From positions 310,001 to 374,000 of the forward strand of contig JBKBHS010000003.1 in NCBI GenBank assembly GCA_046299555.1: a DNA stretch of 64,000 bases, written 5' to 3'. The notes below the pieces were generated by a model. It searched no databases. It saw nothing but the letters and a program-made list of their open reading frames with translations, and was not told the origin of the DNA. Position numbers and translations under genes: made by a program. The DNA is from CALKJP01 sp046299555 (GTDB lineage: Bacteria; Bacteroidota; Bacteroidia; JACCXN01). Positions 1 through 7,241 of the stretch are shown piece by piece (within the stretch, counting starts at the first letter, position 1; every line of letters starts with the position of its first letter).

Positions 1-272
1 AATACAGGGCCCGAAGTTATTTTTATATTTACGCCTAAATCGTTGGCGATAATATGGGAGAGTGTAGTTTTTCCCAATCCCGGAGGGCCATGCAGCAATA
101 CATGATCGAGTGCCTCTTTGCGTTGCTTGGCAGCTTCCACAAAAATTTTTAAATTACTTACTATCTGCTCTTGTCCGGCAAATTCGCTGAAAGTTGAGGG
201 ACGCAATACTTTTTCCAGCTCTTTGTCGGATACAGATAAATTTTCGTTTTCAGGATTTAATGATTCGTTCAT
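1..272 (-). CDS. ruvB: Holliday junction branch migration helicase RuvB (N-terminal part)
   Basis: This is the first 90 residues of RuvB, the hexameric AAA+ motor that drives branch migration of Holliday junctions with RuvA during recombinational repair. The gene runs off the left edge, so its end is not seen. From the ATG at 272 the protein reads LRPSTFSEFAGQEQ (residues 23-36), the hallmark start of RuvB, then the Walker A loop GPPGLGKTT (62-70) and the start of the core (SHIIANDLG, then ITSGPV). The acidic, low-complexity first 20 residues are ordinary for the family. No promoter box was recognised upstream. The identification is secure; Walker B, sensor and winged-helix parts lie outside the window. 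Confidence 0.95.
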   Translation of the reverse strand, partial: MNESLNPENENLSVSDKELEKVLRPSTFSEFAGQEQIVSNLKIFVEAAKQRKEALDHVLLHGPPGLGKTTLSHIIANDLGVNIKITSGPV

Positions 273-359
273 TATTGCAAAATTAAGAAAAACAATAGCT
301 GAATGATGAATATTTCATTTTTGTATGGAATAATTTATTTTTAAGGATTTAAATATTTT

Positions 360-720
360 ATACACACCTCCAATCCCTCACAAGATGGGAGTTTGGTTTG
401 GAAAAATTCACTCCATCAGGAAGTTTTATTTAAGTGATTTCTCTCAAGTAGGGAGTCTGTTCGGATTAATTCTCTCATTAAGAATTTTTTATTGGGGGAT
501 TTTCTCCAAGAGAATAGTTTGAATGGGGGCATTATCTCAAGAGGGGAATAGTTTTGAGGAGTAACTCTTTTAAAATGGAGTAAAAAGGATAAAATATCTT
601 TCTGGGAAGAGAAGAAATAAGAGGCGCAAAGCAATCTCTACAGAAGAGTATATAATTAATATACTAAAATTTTCAAAGAGAGCGGTTTTGGGTATCCTCT
701 CCCTTTCAAGAGAAGGCAAA
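360..720. repeat. Decayed tract of CTCTCC/AAGAGAGGG-type dispersed repeats
   Basis: The gap between ruvB and gcdH (273-799) has no credible gene. It is filled with imperfect copies of a C/T-rich then G/A-rich motif. The clearest pair is CTCCAAGAGAATAGTTTGA (504-522) and CTCAAGAGGGGAATAGTTTT (536-555). Other copies start at about 366 (acctccaatccctcacaag) and 695 (CTCTCCCTTTCAAGAGAAGG). The same motif type occurs in frame inside leuS at 56770-56807. An apparent 72-residue reading frame here only translates the repeats. Confidence 0.6.
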
Positions 721-756
721 ATTAGGGTATCAGCACTTTTCAAAATGAAAATAAAA

Positions 757-777
757 AACCCCGATTAAGTCGGGGTT
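757..777 (-). terminator. Rho-independent terminator of gcdH
   Basis: Perfect 8-bp stem AACCCCGA (757-764) and TCGGGGTT (770-777) with a 5-nt loop. On the minus strand it is followed by a run of T (complement of 751-758). It lies 23 nt past the gcdH stop. Confidence 0.85.
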
Positions 778-799
778 ATTGAATAATTTGTTTTGCTGA

Positions 800-1978
800 T
801 TAGCTAAAAGCATTAAATCCGGTTATATCCATACCGGTTATTAACAAATGTATATCATGAGTACCTTCGTAAGTAATTACCGATTCGAGATTCATCATAT
901 GACGCATGATCGGATATTCACCAGTAATACCCATACCTCCATGAATTTGGCGAGCCTCACGCGCTATATTTAATGCCATAGCTACATTATTACGTTTAGC
1001 CATTGAAATTTGTGCGGGAGTAGCTCTATTTTCGTTTTTTAATACCCCTAATCGCCAAGTTAATAATTGGGCTTTAGTAATTTCGGTAATCATTTCAGCC
1101 AATTTTTTTTGTGTTAACTGAAATGCGCCAATTGGTTTACCAAATTGGATTCGTTCTTTAGAATATCTTAAGGCTGAATCGTAACAATCTAAAGCAGCGC
1201 CAATTGCCCCCCATGCAATGCCGTATCTTGCTGAATTAAGACAACTCAATGGACCTTTTAATCCTTTAATATTTGGGAATATGTTTTCTTTTGGAACTTT
1301 TACGTTATCAAACACCAGCTCACCTGTAGCACTTGCGCGCAAGCTCCATTTACCATGTGTTTCGGGAGTAGTAAAACCTTCCCATCCGCGTTCTACAATC
1401 ATCCCTCTGATATCACCATTTTCATCTTTTGCCCAAACTACGGCTATATCTGCAAATGGAGCATTTGAAATCCACATTTTAGCGCCATTTAACAAATAAT
1501 AATTTCCCTTATCTTTTATATTAGTGACCATACCTGCAGGGTTTGAACCATAATCAGGTTCGGTTAAACCAAAGCAACCCATTAACTCACCTGCAGCTAA
1601 TTTGGGAAGATATTTACGTTTTTGTTCTTCTGTTCCGTAAGTATAAATCGGATACATTACCAATGAACTTTGAACCGAAGCGGTAGAGCGCAATCCGCTA
1701 TCGCCACGCTCCAACTCTTGCATAATTATACCATAAGATATTTGATCTAAGCCCGGACCGCCATATTCTTGCGGAATGTATGGACCAAAAGCACCAATTT
1801 CGGCCAATCCTTTAATCCATTGTTTTGGGAATTTAGCATTTTGACATGCTTCTTCTATAATTGGAGAAACTTCCTTTTTAACCCAAGCTCTCGCTGTTTC
1901 GCGTATTAATTTGTGTTCTTCTGTTAGAAGTTCATCCATTAAATAATAGTCGTGATGTTGGTATCTGTCAGTTGCCAT
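800..1978 (-). CDS. gcdH: Glutaryl-CoA dehydrogenase (acyl-CoA dehydrogenase family)
   Basis: FAD flavoprotein that oxidises and decarboxylates glutaryl-CoA to crotonyl-CoA, the common end of lysine and tryptophan degradation. At 392 residues it has the usual family length. The N-terminal helical domain (about 20-135) is followed by GLTEPDYGSNPAGM in the flavin/substrate region. The C-terminal domain carries SARYGIAWGAIGAALDCYDS and QIHGGMGITGEYPIMRHM. The catalytic base is Glu371 in YEGTHDIH; this motif, with VMYPIYTYGTEEQ in the substrate pocket, matches glutaryl-CoA dehydrogenase better than short-chain acyl-CoA dehydrogenases. It is monocistronic, with its own terminator. The kynurenine monooxygenase at 59.5 kb belongs to a connected route, but the electron-transfer flavoprotein is not in the window. 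Confidence 0.92.
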   Translation of the reverse strand: MATDRYQHHDYYLMDELLTEEHKLIRETARAWVKKEVSPIIEEACQNAKFPKQWIKGLAEIGAFGPYIPQEYGGPGLDQISYGIIMQELERGDSGLRSTASVQSSLVMYPIYTYGTEEQKRKYLPKLAAGELMGCFGLTEPDYGSNPAGMVTNIKDKGNYYLLNGAKMWISNAPFADIAVVWAKDENGDIRGMIVERGWEGFTTPETHGKWSLRASATGELVFDNVKVPKENIFPNIKGLKGPLSCLNSARYGIAWGAIGAALDCYDSALRYSKERIQFGKPIGAFQLTQKKLAEMITEITKAQLLTWRLGVLKNENRATPAQISMAKRNNVAMALNIAREARQIHGGMGITGEYPIMRHMMNLESVITYEGTHDIHLLITGMDITGFNAFS

Positions 1979-2023
1979 AAATTAAAAATTTATAAGAATG
2001 GGTAAAAGTATAGATTTTTTAAA

Positions 2024-2031
2024 TATATTTG
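2024..2031 (+). promoter_or_regulatory. -7 box TATATTTG of the heme/DUF5777 operon
   Basis: Exact match to the Bacteroidota -7 consensus TAnnTTTG, 30 nt before the ATG at 2062, giving a predicted leader of about 24 nt. No clear TTTG -33 box is visible. Confidence 0.55.
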
Positions 2032-2061
2032 ATTTTATAAAACTAATTAATTTAAACTGTT

Positions 2062-2895
2062 ATGATTAAAAAAATTACTTTTTCGTTTGCTATTGTAACG
2101 CTTATCTGCATTGTAATGTTTAGTTACAATAATAAAGTTCATTCTAATTCATCAGGAGCACCTGCCGGCAAAACAGGATCTCCAGGAGACGGCTCGAGTT
2201 GTAACAGTTGTCATTCAACAAGCGGAACTCCTGCAACAGGTGCTATTTTGATAACTTCAAATGTACCTACCGGAGGTTATATTTCGGGTAATACATACTC
2301 CATAACCGTGAGAGCTGCACACAGTACTTTTAATAAATTCGGGTTTCAAATTTCTCCACAAGCTGCTAACGGCACCTTGTTAGGTACATTAGCTATTACG
2401 AATGTAAATGAAACTCAATTAGTGGGTTCAGGTAAATATGTTACTCACAAAGCTGCCGGCACAACCGGAACTAACATTCCTATGATAGGTAATTTTAAAG
2501 AATGGTCGTTTAATTGGACAGCTCCTGCTCCCGGAACAGGTGCCGTTACTTTTTATGGAGCTGCATTATTGGCTAACAGCAATAACCAAAATACAGGCGA
2601 CTCTTTAGTATTAGGTACTTTAGTAATTAATGAATCTTCCACTAATGGAATTGATAAAAATATTATAGAGAAAGGAGTTGCTGTTTATCCAAATCCGGCT
2701 AAAGAAATATTGTATTTACAAATTAATGAATTAGCTGAGGTAGAAATAATAGATGTTAGCGGTAAATCAATGTTAAAACAACAAATTAATAACGGAATAA
2801 ATAGTTTTGATATAAGTGGCTTAAATTCGGGGTTATATTTTGTTAAAATAACGGGTAAAGAAAACAAACTAATTAAAAAATTTGTTAAGGAATAA
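2062..2895 (+). CDS. Choice-of-anchor V (Reeler-like) CxxCH protein with T9SS sorting tail
   Basis: A 277-residue exported protein. Residues 1-28 look like a signal peptide. SGAPAGKTGSPGDGSSCNSCH follows, with a c-type-heme-like CNSCH motif at 47-51. The beta-sandwich (about 60-195) resembles the choice-of-anchor V/Reeler group. The C-terminus (about 205-277) is a T9SS type A sorting domain: VYPNPAKEILYL, then DVSGK and GLYFVKI, so surface attachment or release through the Por system is expected. It is the first gene of a run with a second CxxCH protein, a YceI protein and a beta-barrel, although a hairpin separates it from the second gene. Heme binding is inferred from the single motif; the cysteines could instead form a disulfide. 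Confidence 0.8.
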   Translation: MIKKITFSFAIVTLICIVMFSYNNKVHSNSSGAPAGKTGSPGDGSSCNSCHSTSGTPATGAILITSNVPTGGYISGNTYSITVRAAHSTFNKFGFQISPQAANGTLLGTLAITNVNETQLVGSGKYVTHKAAGTTGTNIPMIGNFKEWSFNWTAPAPGTGAVTFYGAALLANSNNQNTGDSLVLGTLVINESSTNGIDKNIIEKGVAVYPNPAKEILYLQINELAEVEIIDVSGKSMLKQQINNGINSFDISGLNSGLYFVKITGKENKLIKKFVKE

Positions 2896-2897
2896 AA

Positions 2898-2918
2898 AAA
2901 GCGGGGTTATCCCGCTTT
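2898..2918 (+). terminator. Hairpin after the CxxCH/T9SS gene
   Basis: Stem AAAGCGGG (2898-2905) and CCCGCTTT (2911-2918), followed by TAATTTTAATTTG. It sits between the first and second genes of the run, so it may attenuate rather than end transcription: no -7 box is seen before 2933. Confidence 0.7.
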
Positions 2919-2932
2919 AATTTTAATTTGTT

Positions 2933-3316
2933 ATGAATAGATTGCCCATATTCTTAATTTTTGCAGGTATTTTGATATCTGTTTCTTACCTATCTTGCAC
3001 AAAAGATAAATACGAAATTCCCGGAAAAAACCCACCTCCTCCACAGGATACAACCAACAATAATTCTCCAGTAAATATTTGCGATACAGCAACCGTTAAA
3101 TACGGTAATTATATTGCCAATATAATTAATACCAATTGTGGAACTTGTCATTCGCAATACACCAATTATAACGGATTAAAAGCCATTGCCGATAACGGAA
3201 GTTTAAAAGCAAGGGTTGTGGATGGAAACCCAAGCCCCATGCCTCCGAGCGGGCTTTTGCCTCAATCTACACGCGATTCAATTTTATGGTGGATTAATGG
3301 TGGTAAATGTCAATAA
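2933..3316 (+). CDS. Monoheme cytochrome c-like lipoprotein
   Basis: A 127-residue lipoprotein. The signal peptide ends in a lipobox with the lipidated cysteine at Cys22 (VSYLSC). A Pro/Asn-rich linker (about 30-47) leads to a small cytochrome c fold with CGTCH at 69-73. A plausible distal methionine ligand is Met103 in SPMPPSG, and the final helix SILWWINGGKC is the usual WI.G ending of small c-type domains. Heme attachment in the periplasm is expected. The gene lies 37 nt after the preceding T9SS-tailed CxxCH gene and 17 nt before the YceI gene, so the two heme-type proteins probably act together in electron transfer; their partner is unknown. The fold call is firm, the role is inference. 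Confidence 0.82.
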   Translation: MNRLPIFLIFAGILISVSYLSCTKDKYEIPGKNPPPPQDTTNNNSPVNICDTATVKYGNYIANIINTNCGTCHSQYTNYNGLKAIADNGSLKARVVDGNPSPMPPSGLLPQSTRDSILWWINGGKCQ

Positions 3317-3333
3317 ACAATAAACAATAAACA

Positions 3334-3879
3334 ATGAAAAAAATCATTTTAATATTTCTATTGCTGCCAACTGCAATATTTTCTCAACCAATTTTTACAG
3401 CCGTTTCAAGTGAAGTGCATTTTTTCTCTGCTGCTCCACTTGAAAATATAGAAGCTACTAATAAAGATGCAAAATCTTTATTAAACACTGAAACAAAAGA
3501 AGTAGCTGTTATAATTGGAATTCGTCAGTTTAAATTTGAAAAACCGCTCATGGAAGAGCATTTTAACGAAAACTACATGGAGAGCGATAAATACAAAACA
3601 GCTGATTTTAAAGGGAAAATAAATGAAAATATAGATTTTACTAAAGATGGTGAATATGATGTAACTGTAAGCGGGAAATTAACTATTCATGGAATAACAC
3701 AAGAAAGGACCATTCCCGGAAAAATAATAGTGAATGGAAAAACTATTAAAGTTAATTCTAAATTTCCGGTTGCATTAAAAGACCATAATATTAAAATTCC
3801 TCGTGCAGTAATTCAAAATATAGCTGAATCGGTTGATGTTACCGTTAATATTAGCTACGAACCTAAAGCTTCAAAATAA
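3334..3879 (+). CDS. YceI-family periplasmic protein
   Basis: A 181-residue exported protein with a signal peptide (1-18, ending IFSQ) and a lipocalin-like YceI domain. Recognisable parts are the LMEEHFNENYMESDKY segment, then the TADFKGKI strand and VSGKLTIHGITQERTIPG, followed by the closing strands KFPVALKDHNIKIP. YceI proteins are known to hold long isoprenoid chains such as quinones in a hydrophobic barrel. It sits between a c-type cytochrome-like lipoprotein and a DUF5777 barrel (3 nt to the next start), which suggests an electron-carrier role here. That link is inferred from context only. The sequence is intact, and the start is the first ATG after the upstream stop. Confidence 0.88.
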   Translation: MKKIILIFLLLPTAIFSQPIFTAVSSEVHFFSAAPLENIEATNKDAKSLLNTETKEVAVIIGIRQFKFEKPLMEEHFNENYMESDKYKTADFKGKINENIDFTKDGEYDVTVSGKLTIHGITQERTIPGKIIVNGKTIKVNSKFPVALKDHNIKIPRAVIQNIAESVDVTVNISYEPKASK

Positions 3880-3882
3880 AAT

Positions 3883-4803
3883 ATGAGTCGTTTATCCATC
3901 CTTACATTTACACTTTCTTTTTTTTATTGTTTAAACATCAATGCTCAGGATGATTTAATGAGCATGTTGCAAAATGATACCAAAGAAGAAAAGCCAGAAA
4001 AAGTAATTGCCACATTTAAAACCACTAAAGTAGTGAATGCACAATCTACCGAAACTGTTAAAGCAAGAACACTCGACTTTAGAATTACGCATCGCTTTGG
4101 AAACATGGGAACCGCAAGCAATGGCGGAGTGCACACACTTTGGGGTTTTGATCAGGCAGAAAATATTCGCTTTTCATTCGATTACGGAATTACCGACCGC
4201 ATACAAGTTGGAATTGGCAGAAGCAAACGCCAAGAATTAATTGATGGAAACTTTAAAATAAAATTACTGGAACAAACTGTTGACAACAGCGTACCCATTT
4301 CATTAGTATGGTATTCAAATGCTGCAATCACTCCCAGAAAAGACATCGATAAAATTTATAGTAAAACCTTACATCGTATGTCCTATTCACATCAGCTAAT
4401 TGCTGCAAGAAAATTTGGCAACTGGTTTTCATTAGCGCTATTACCCACCTACACACATAGAAATATTGTTGCCAACGATGTAAACAAAAACAACAATGCA
4501 GCCGAAACAAACGGCTTTTTTTCAATGGGAATTGCTGGTCGTTTAAAACTTACGCAGCGATTGGTTTTGGTTGCTGACTATTTTTACAATGTATCAGATT
4601 ACAGAATAAATAATCCGGACAGACCATTTTACAATCCTTTGGGAGTTGGTATTGAAATTGAAACCGGTGGACACGTGTTTCATATTAATGTAACCAATGC
4701 CGGTGGAATAATTGAGAATGATTTTTTACCTTATACCAATGACACTTGGACTAAAGGTGGTTACAAGCTTGGCTTTAATATTTCGAGAGTGTTTAACTTT
4801 TAA
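3883..4803 (+). CDS. DUF5777 family outer-membrane beta-barrel protein
   Basis: A 306-residue exported protein: signal peptide 1-21 (ending NINAQ), then a charged linker (DDLMSMLQNDTKEEK). The rest is an array of amphipathic strands with the DUF5777 look: ARTLDFRITHRFGNM, NIRFSFDYGITDRIQVGIG, and a terminal strand GGYKLGFNISRVFNF ending in Phe as outer-membrane barrels do. The domain has no assigned activity. It starts 3 nt after the YceI stop and ends 3 nt before the next gene, so translation is probably coupled. As the only predicted barrel beside two CxxCH proteins it could be their outer-membrane partner; this is inference. Confidence 0.82.
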   Translation: MSRLSILTFTLSFFYCLNINAQDDLMSMLQNDTKEEKPEKVIATFKTTKVVNAQSTETVKARTLDFRITHRFGNMGTASNGGVHTLWGFDQAENIRFSFDYGITDRIQVGIGRSKRQELIDGNFKIKLLEQTVDNSVPISLVWYSNAAITPRKDIDKIYSKTLHRMSYSHQLIAARKFGNWFSLALLPTYTHRNIVANDVNKNNNAAETNGFFSMGIAGRLKLTQRLVLVADYFYNVSDYRINNPDRPFYNPLGVGIEIETGGHVFHINVTNAGGIIENDFLPYTNDTWTKGGYKLGFNISRVFNF

Positions 4804-4806
4804 AAC

Positions 4807-6141
4807 ATGGCTAAATACTTACTACTCTTTTTTCTGTTTTTAAAAACTATAGTTTCTGCTCAGAATCTATACTTCCCTCCATTAACAGGCAATTCGTGGG
4901 ATACCTTATCTCCTGCAGCACTTGGATGGTGTAATGATAAAATAGACTCTTTGCTTAATTATTTGGAACAACGTAATACCAAAGCTTTTATAGTTTTAAA
5001 AGATGGCAAAATTGTAATTGAAAAATATTTTGGCACGTTTACGCAAGATAGCATTTGGTATTGGGCATCTGCAGGCAAAACATTAACCGCATTTACAGTT
5101 GGTATTGCACAACAAGAAGGTTATTTATCTATTAATGACACTACATCAAATTATTTAGGAACAGGTTGGACAAATTGTACCATTACTCAAGAAGAAAAAA
5201 TTACTATTCGCCACCAATTAACAATGACAAGTGGTTTAGATGATGGTGTAACTGACCCTTATTGCACCATTGATACCTGCTTAAAATATAAAGCCGATGC
5301 AGGAACACGTTGGGCATATCACAACGCTCCTTACACTTTACTTGACAATGTAATTCAAAGTGCAACCGGTCAAAACCTAAATACCTATTTTACTAATAAA
5401 GTTAAAATTCCAACCGGTATAACAGGTACATTCTTTTATACAGGATTTAACAATGTTTTTTACAGTAAAGCCAGAAGCATGGCCAGATTTGGACTTTTAA
5501 TTTTAAACAAAGGCAATTGGAATGGCAATCAAATAATGACCGATACAGCTTACTTTAATCAAATGGTAAATACCTCTCAATCGTTAAATGAATCATATGG
5601 TTATTTATGGTGGTTAAATGGTAAAAATTCTTTCATGGTTCCTAATACTCAATTTGTTTTTCCGGGTCAATTATTTCCTTCTGCGCCTTCAGATATGATT
5701 TCTGCACTTGGTAAAGATGGTCAAATTATAAATGTAGTGCCGAGCGAAAATTTAGTTGTTGTTCGAATGGGAAATGCGCCATTAATTTCACAAGCTGTTT
5801 CAATAACTTTTAATGATACCATTTGGCAAAAAATAAATGAATTAACATGCAATTCAACACTAATCGAAACTAACAGTAAAAACAGCTTTTTTAATTTTTA
5901 CCCTAATCCCACATATGATAAATTAATTATTGAATTACCTGAATGGAATGAATATCAATTTACAGAAGTTGAAATATTTGATATTTCAGGAAAATTGGTT
6001 TACAATCAAAAAAATGAAAACTTCAATTCACCCCTTGAAATTAATGTTACAACATTAAATCAAGGAATTTATTTTTTAACAATTAAAAACAAGCAAATAC
6101 CTGTTTTAAAAGAAAAATTTGTAGTTAATAAAACTTTCTAA
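4807..6141 (+). CDS. Secreted class C beta-lactamase-like serine hydrolase with T9SS tail
   Basis: A 444-residue exported hydrolase of the serine beta-lactamase/penicillin-binding fold. After a signal peptide (1-18) the active-site motifs are visible: SAGK (88-91, nucleophile Ser88 and Lys91) and YHN (171-173). The fold continues to about residue 345. The C-terminal 75 residues (FYPNPTYDKLIIELPEW, then DISGK and GIYFLTI) form a T9SS type A sorting domain, so the enzyme is probably surface-bound or secreted. Family members include esterases, D-aminopeptidases and PBP-like peptidases; the substrate cannot be told from sequence. It follows the DUF5777 gene by 3 nt and ends the operon, though a functional link with the heme genes is unproven. 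Confidence 0.85.
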   Translation: MAKYLLLFFLFLKTIVSAQNLYFPPLTGNSWDTLSPAALGWCNDKIDSLLNYLEQRNTKAFIVLKDGKIVIEKYFGTFTQDSIWYWASAGKTLTAFTVGIAQQEGYLSINDTTSNYLGTGWTNCTITQEEKITIRHQLTMTSGLDDGVTDPYCTIDTCLKYKADAGTRWAYHNAPYTLLDNVIQSATGQNLNTYFTNKVKIPTGITGTFFYTGFNNVFYSKARSMARFGLLILNKGNWNGNQIMTDTAYFNQMVNTSQSLNESYGYLWWLNGKNSFMVPNTQFVFPGQLFPSAPSDMISALGKDGQIINVVPSENLVVVRMGNAPLISQAVSITFNDTIWQKINELTCNSTLIETNSKNSFFNFYPNPTYDKLIIELPEWNEYQFTEVEIFDISGKLVYNQKNENFNSPLEINVTTLNQGIYFLTIKNKQIPVLKEKFVVNKTF

Positions 6142-6160
6142 AATAACCGCTTATTGCTAA

Positions 6161-7153
6161 TTAAATTAAATTTTTATTAACTAAATATTCAGCAATTTGA
6201 ATAGCATTGGTAGCTGCACCTTTTCTGAGATTATCCGCTACAATCCACATGTTTAAGGTGTTTGGCTGCGATTCATCCCTACGTATTCTTCCCACAAATA
6301 CTTCATCGCGGTTGTGAGCATCCAACAATGGCATGGGATATTGCAGATTTTTAACATCATCTTTTACAATTACTCCCGGTGCGTTTTGTAAAATGTTTCT
6401 TACTTCTGCCAAATCAAAATCTTTTTCAAACTCAACATTTACCGATTCGCTGTGGCCTCCCATTACCGGAATTCTTACCGCTGTAGCTGTTACTCGAATG
6501 TTATCATCACCCATTATTTTTTTAGTTTCGTTTACCATTTTCATTTCTTCTTTGGTGTATCCGTTTTCTAAAAAAACATCAATATGTGGCAATACATTTA
6601 AGTCGATTGGATAGGCGTATGCCATTTCTCCTTTTATGCCCTTGCGTTCGTTCATTAATTGCTCAACAGCCTTTACACCTGTTCCTGTTACAGATTGATA
6701 GGTAGAAACAACGATACGCTTAATACCATATTTTTTATGTAATGGGTTTAATGCCACTACCATTTGAATAGTTGAACAATTAGGATTGGCTATTATTTTA
6801 TCATCTTTAGTTAAAACCGAAGCATTTATTTCAGGAACAACCAATTTTTTAGTAGGGTCCATTCTCCAAGCAGAAGAATTATCAATAACAGTAGTACCTA
6901 CATCAGCAAATTTGGGAGCCCATTCTAATGATGTGCTTCCGCCCGCTGAAAACAAAGCAATAGAAGGTTTTTGTGCAATAGCATCAGTTATACTTATCAC
7001 TTTGTATTTTTTGCCTTTAAAATCTATTTCTTTCCCTACCGATTTTTCAGAAGCAACCGGTAAAAGTTCTGTTACAGGGAAGTTTCTTTCTTCCAGTACT
7101 TTTAACATAACACCGCCCACCAATCCGGTGGCGCCTACAACTGCTACTTTCAT
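6161..7153 (-). CDS. asd: Aspartate-semialdehyde dehydrogenase
   Basis: Makes L-aspartate 4-semialdehyde from aspartyl phosphate with NADPH, at the branch to lysine/diaminopimelate, threonine and methionine. The 330-residue protein begins MKVAVVGATGLVGGVMLKVL, the Rossmann dinucleotide fold. The catalytic cysteine is Cys126 in NPNCSTIQ, and the substrate-binding part includes STYQSVTGTG and RIPVMGGHSESVNVEF with the active-site His. Length and motifs are those of the bacterial asd family with no insertions. It is monocistronic, convergent with the serine hydrolase (19 nt between stops) and divergent from the large lamin-tail gene. No TAnnTTTG box was found in front of it. Confidence 0.96.
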   Translation of the reverse strand: MKVAVVGATGLVGGVMLKVLEERNFPVTELLPVASEKSVGKEIDFKGKKYKVISITDAIAQKPSIALFSAGGSTSLEWAPKFADVGTTVIDNSSAWRMDPTKKLVVPEINASVLTKDDKIIANPNCSTIQMVVALNPLHKKYGIKRIVVSTYQSVTGTGVKAVEQLMNERKGIKGEMAYAYPIDLNVLPHIDVFLENGYTKEEMKMVNETKKIMGDDNIRVTATAVRIPVMGGHSESVNVEFEKDFDLAEVRNILQNAPGVIVKDDVKNLQYPMPLLDAHNRDEVFVGRIRRDESQPNTLNMWIVADNLRKGAATNAIQIAEYLVNKNLI

Positions 7154-7241
7154 TGTAAATTTGAATTATTGTTAATGATTTATTTACTTTAAAAGGAGAG
7201 CAAATTTAGTATATTTACACACGTATAGAAATTTTTAAAGC

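Noticed and set aside
416..634. 72-residue minus-strand reading frame
   Set aside because: It translates the degenerate repeat tract, has no family features, and its composition follows the repeat units.
4807..6141. Serine hydrolase as a true beta-lactamase
   Set aside because: The SxxK and YxN motifs are shared by many esterases and peptidases; nothing specific to beta-lactam hydrolysis is seen.
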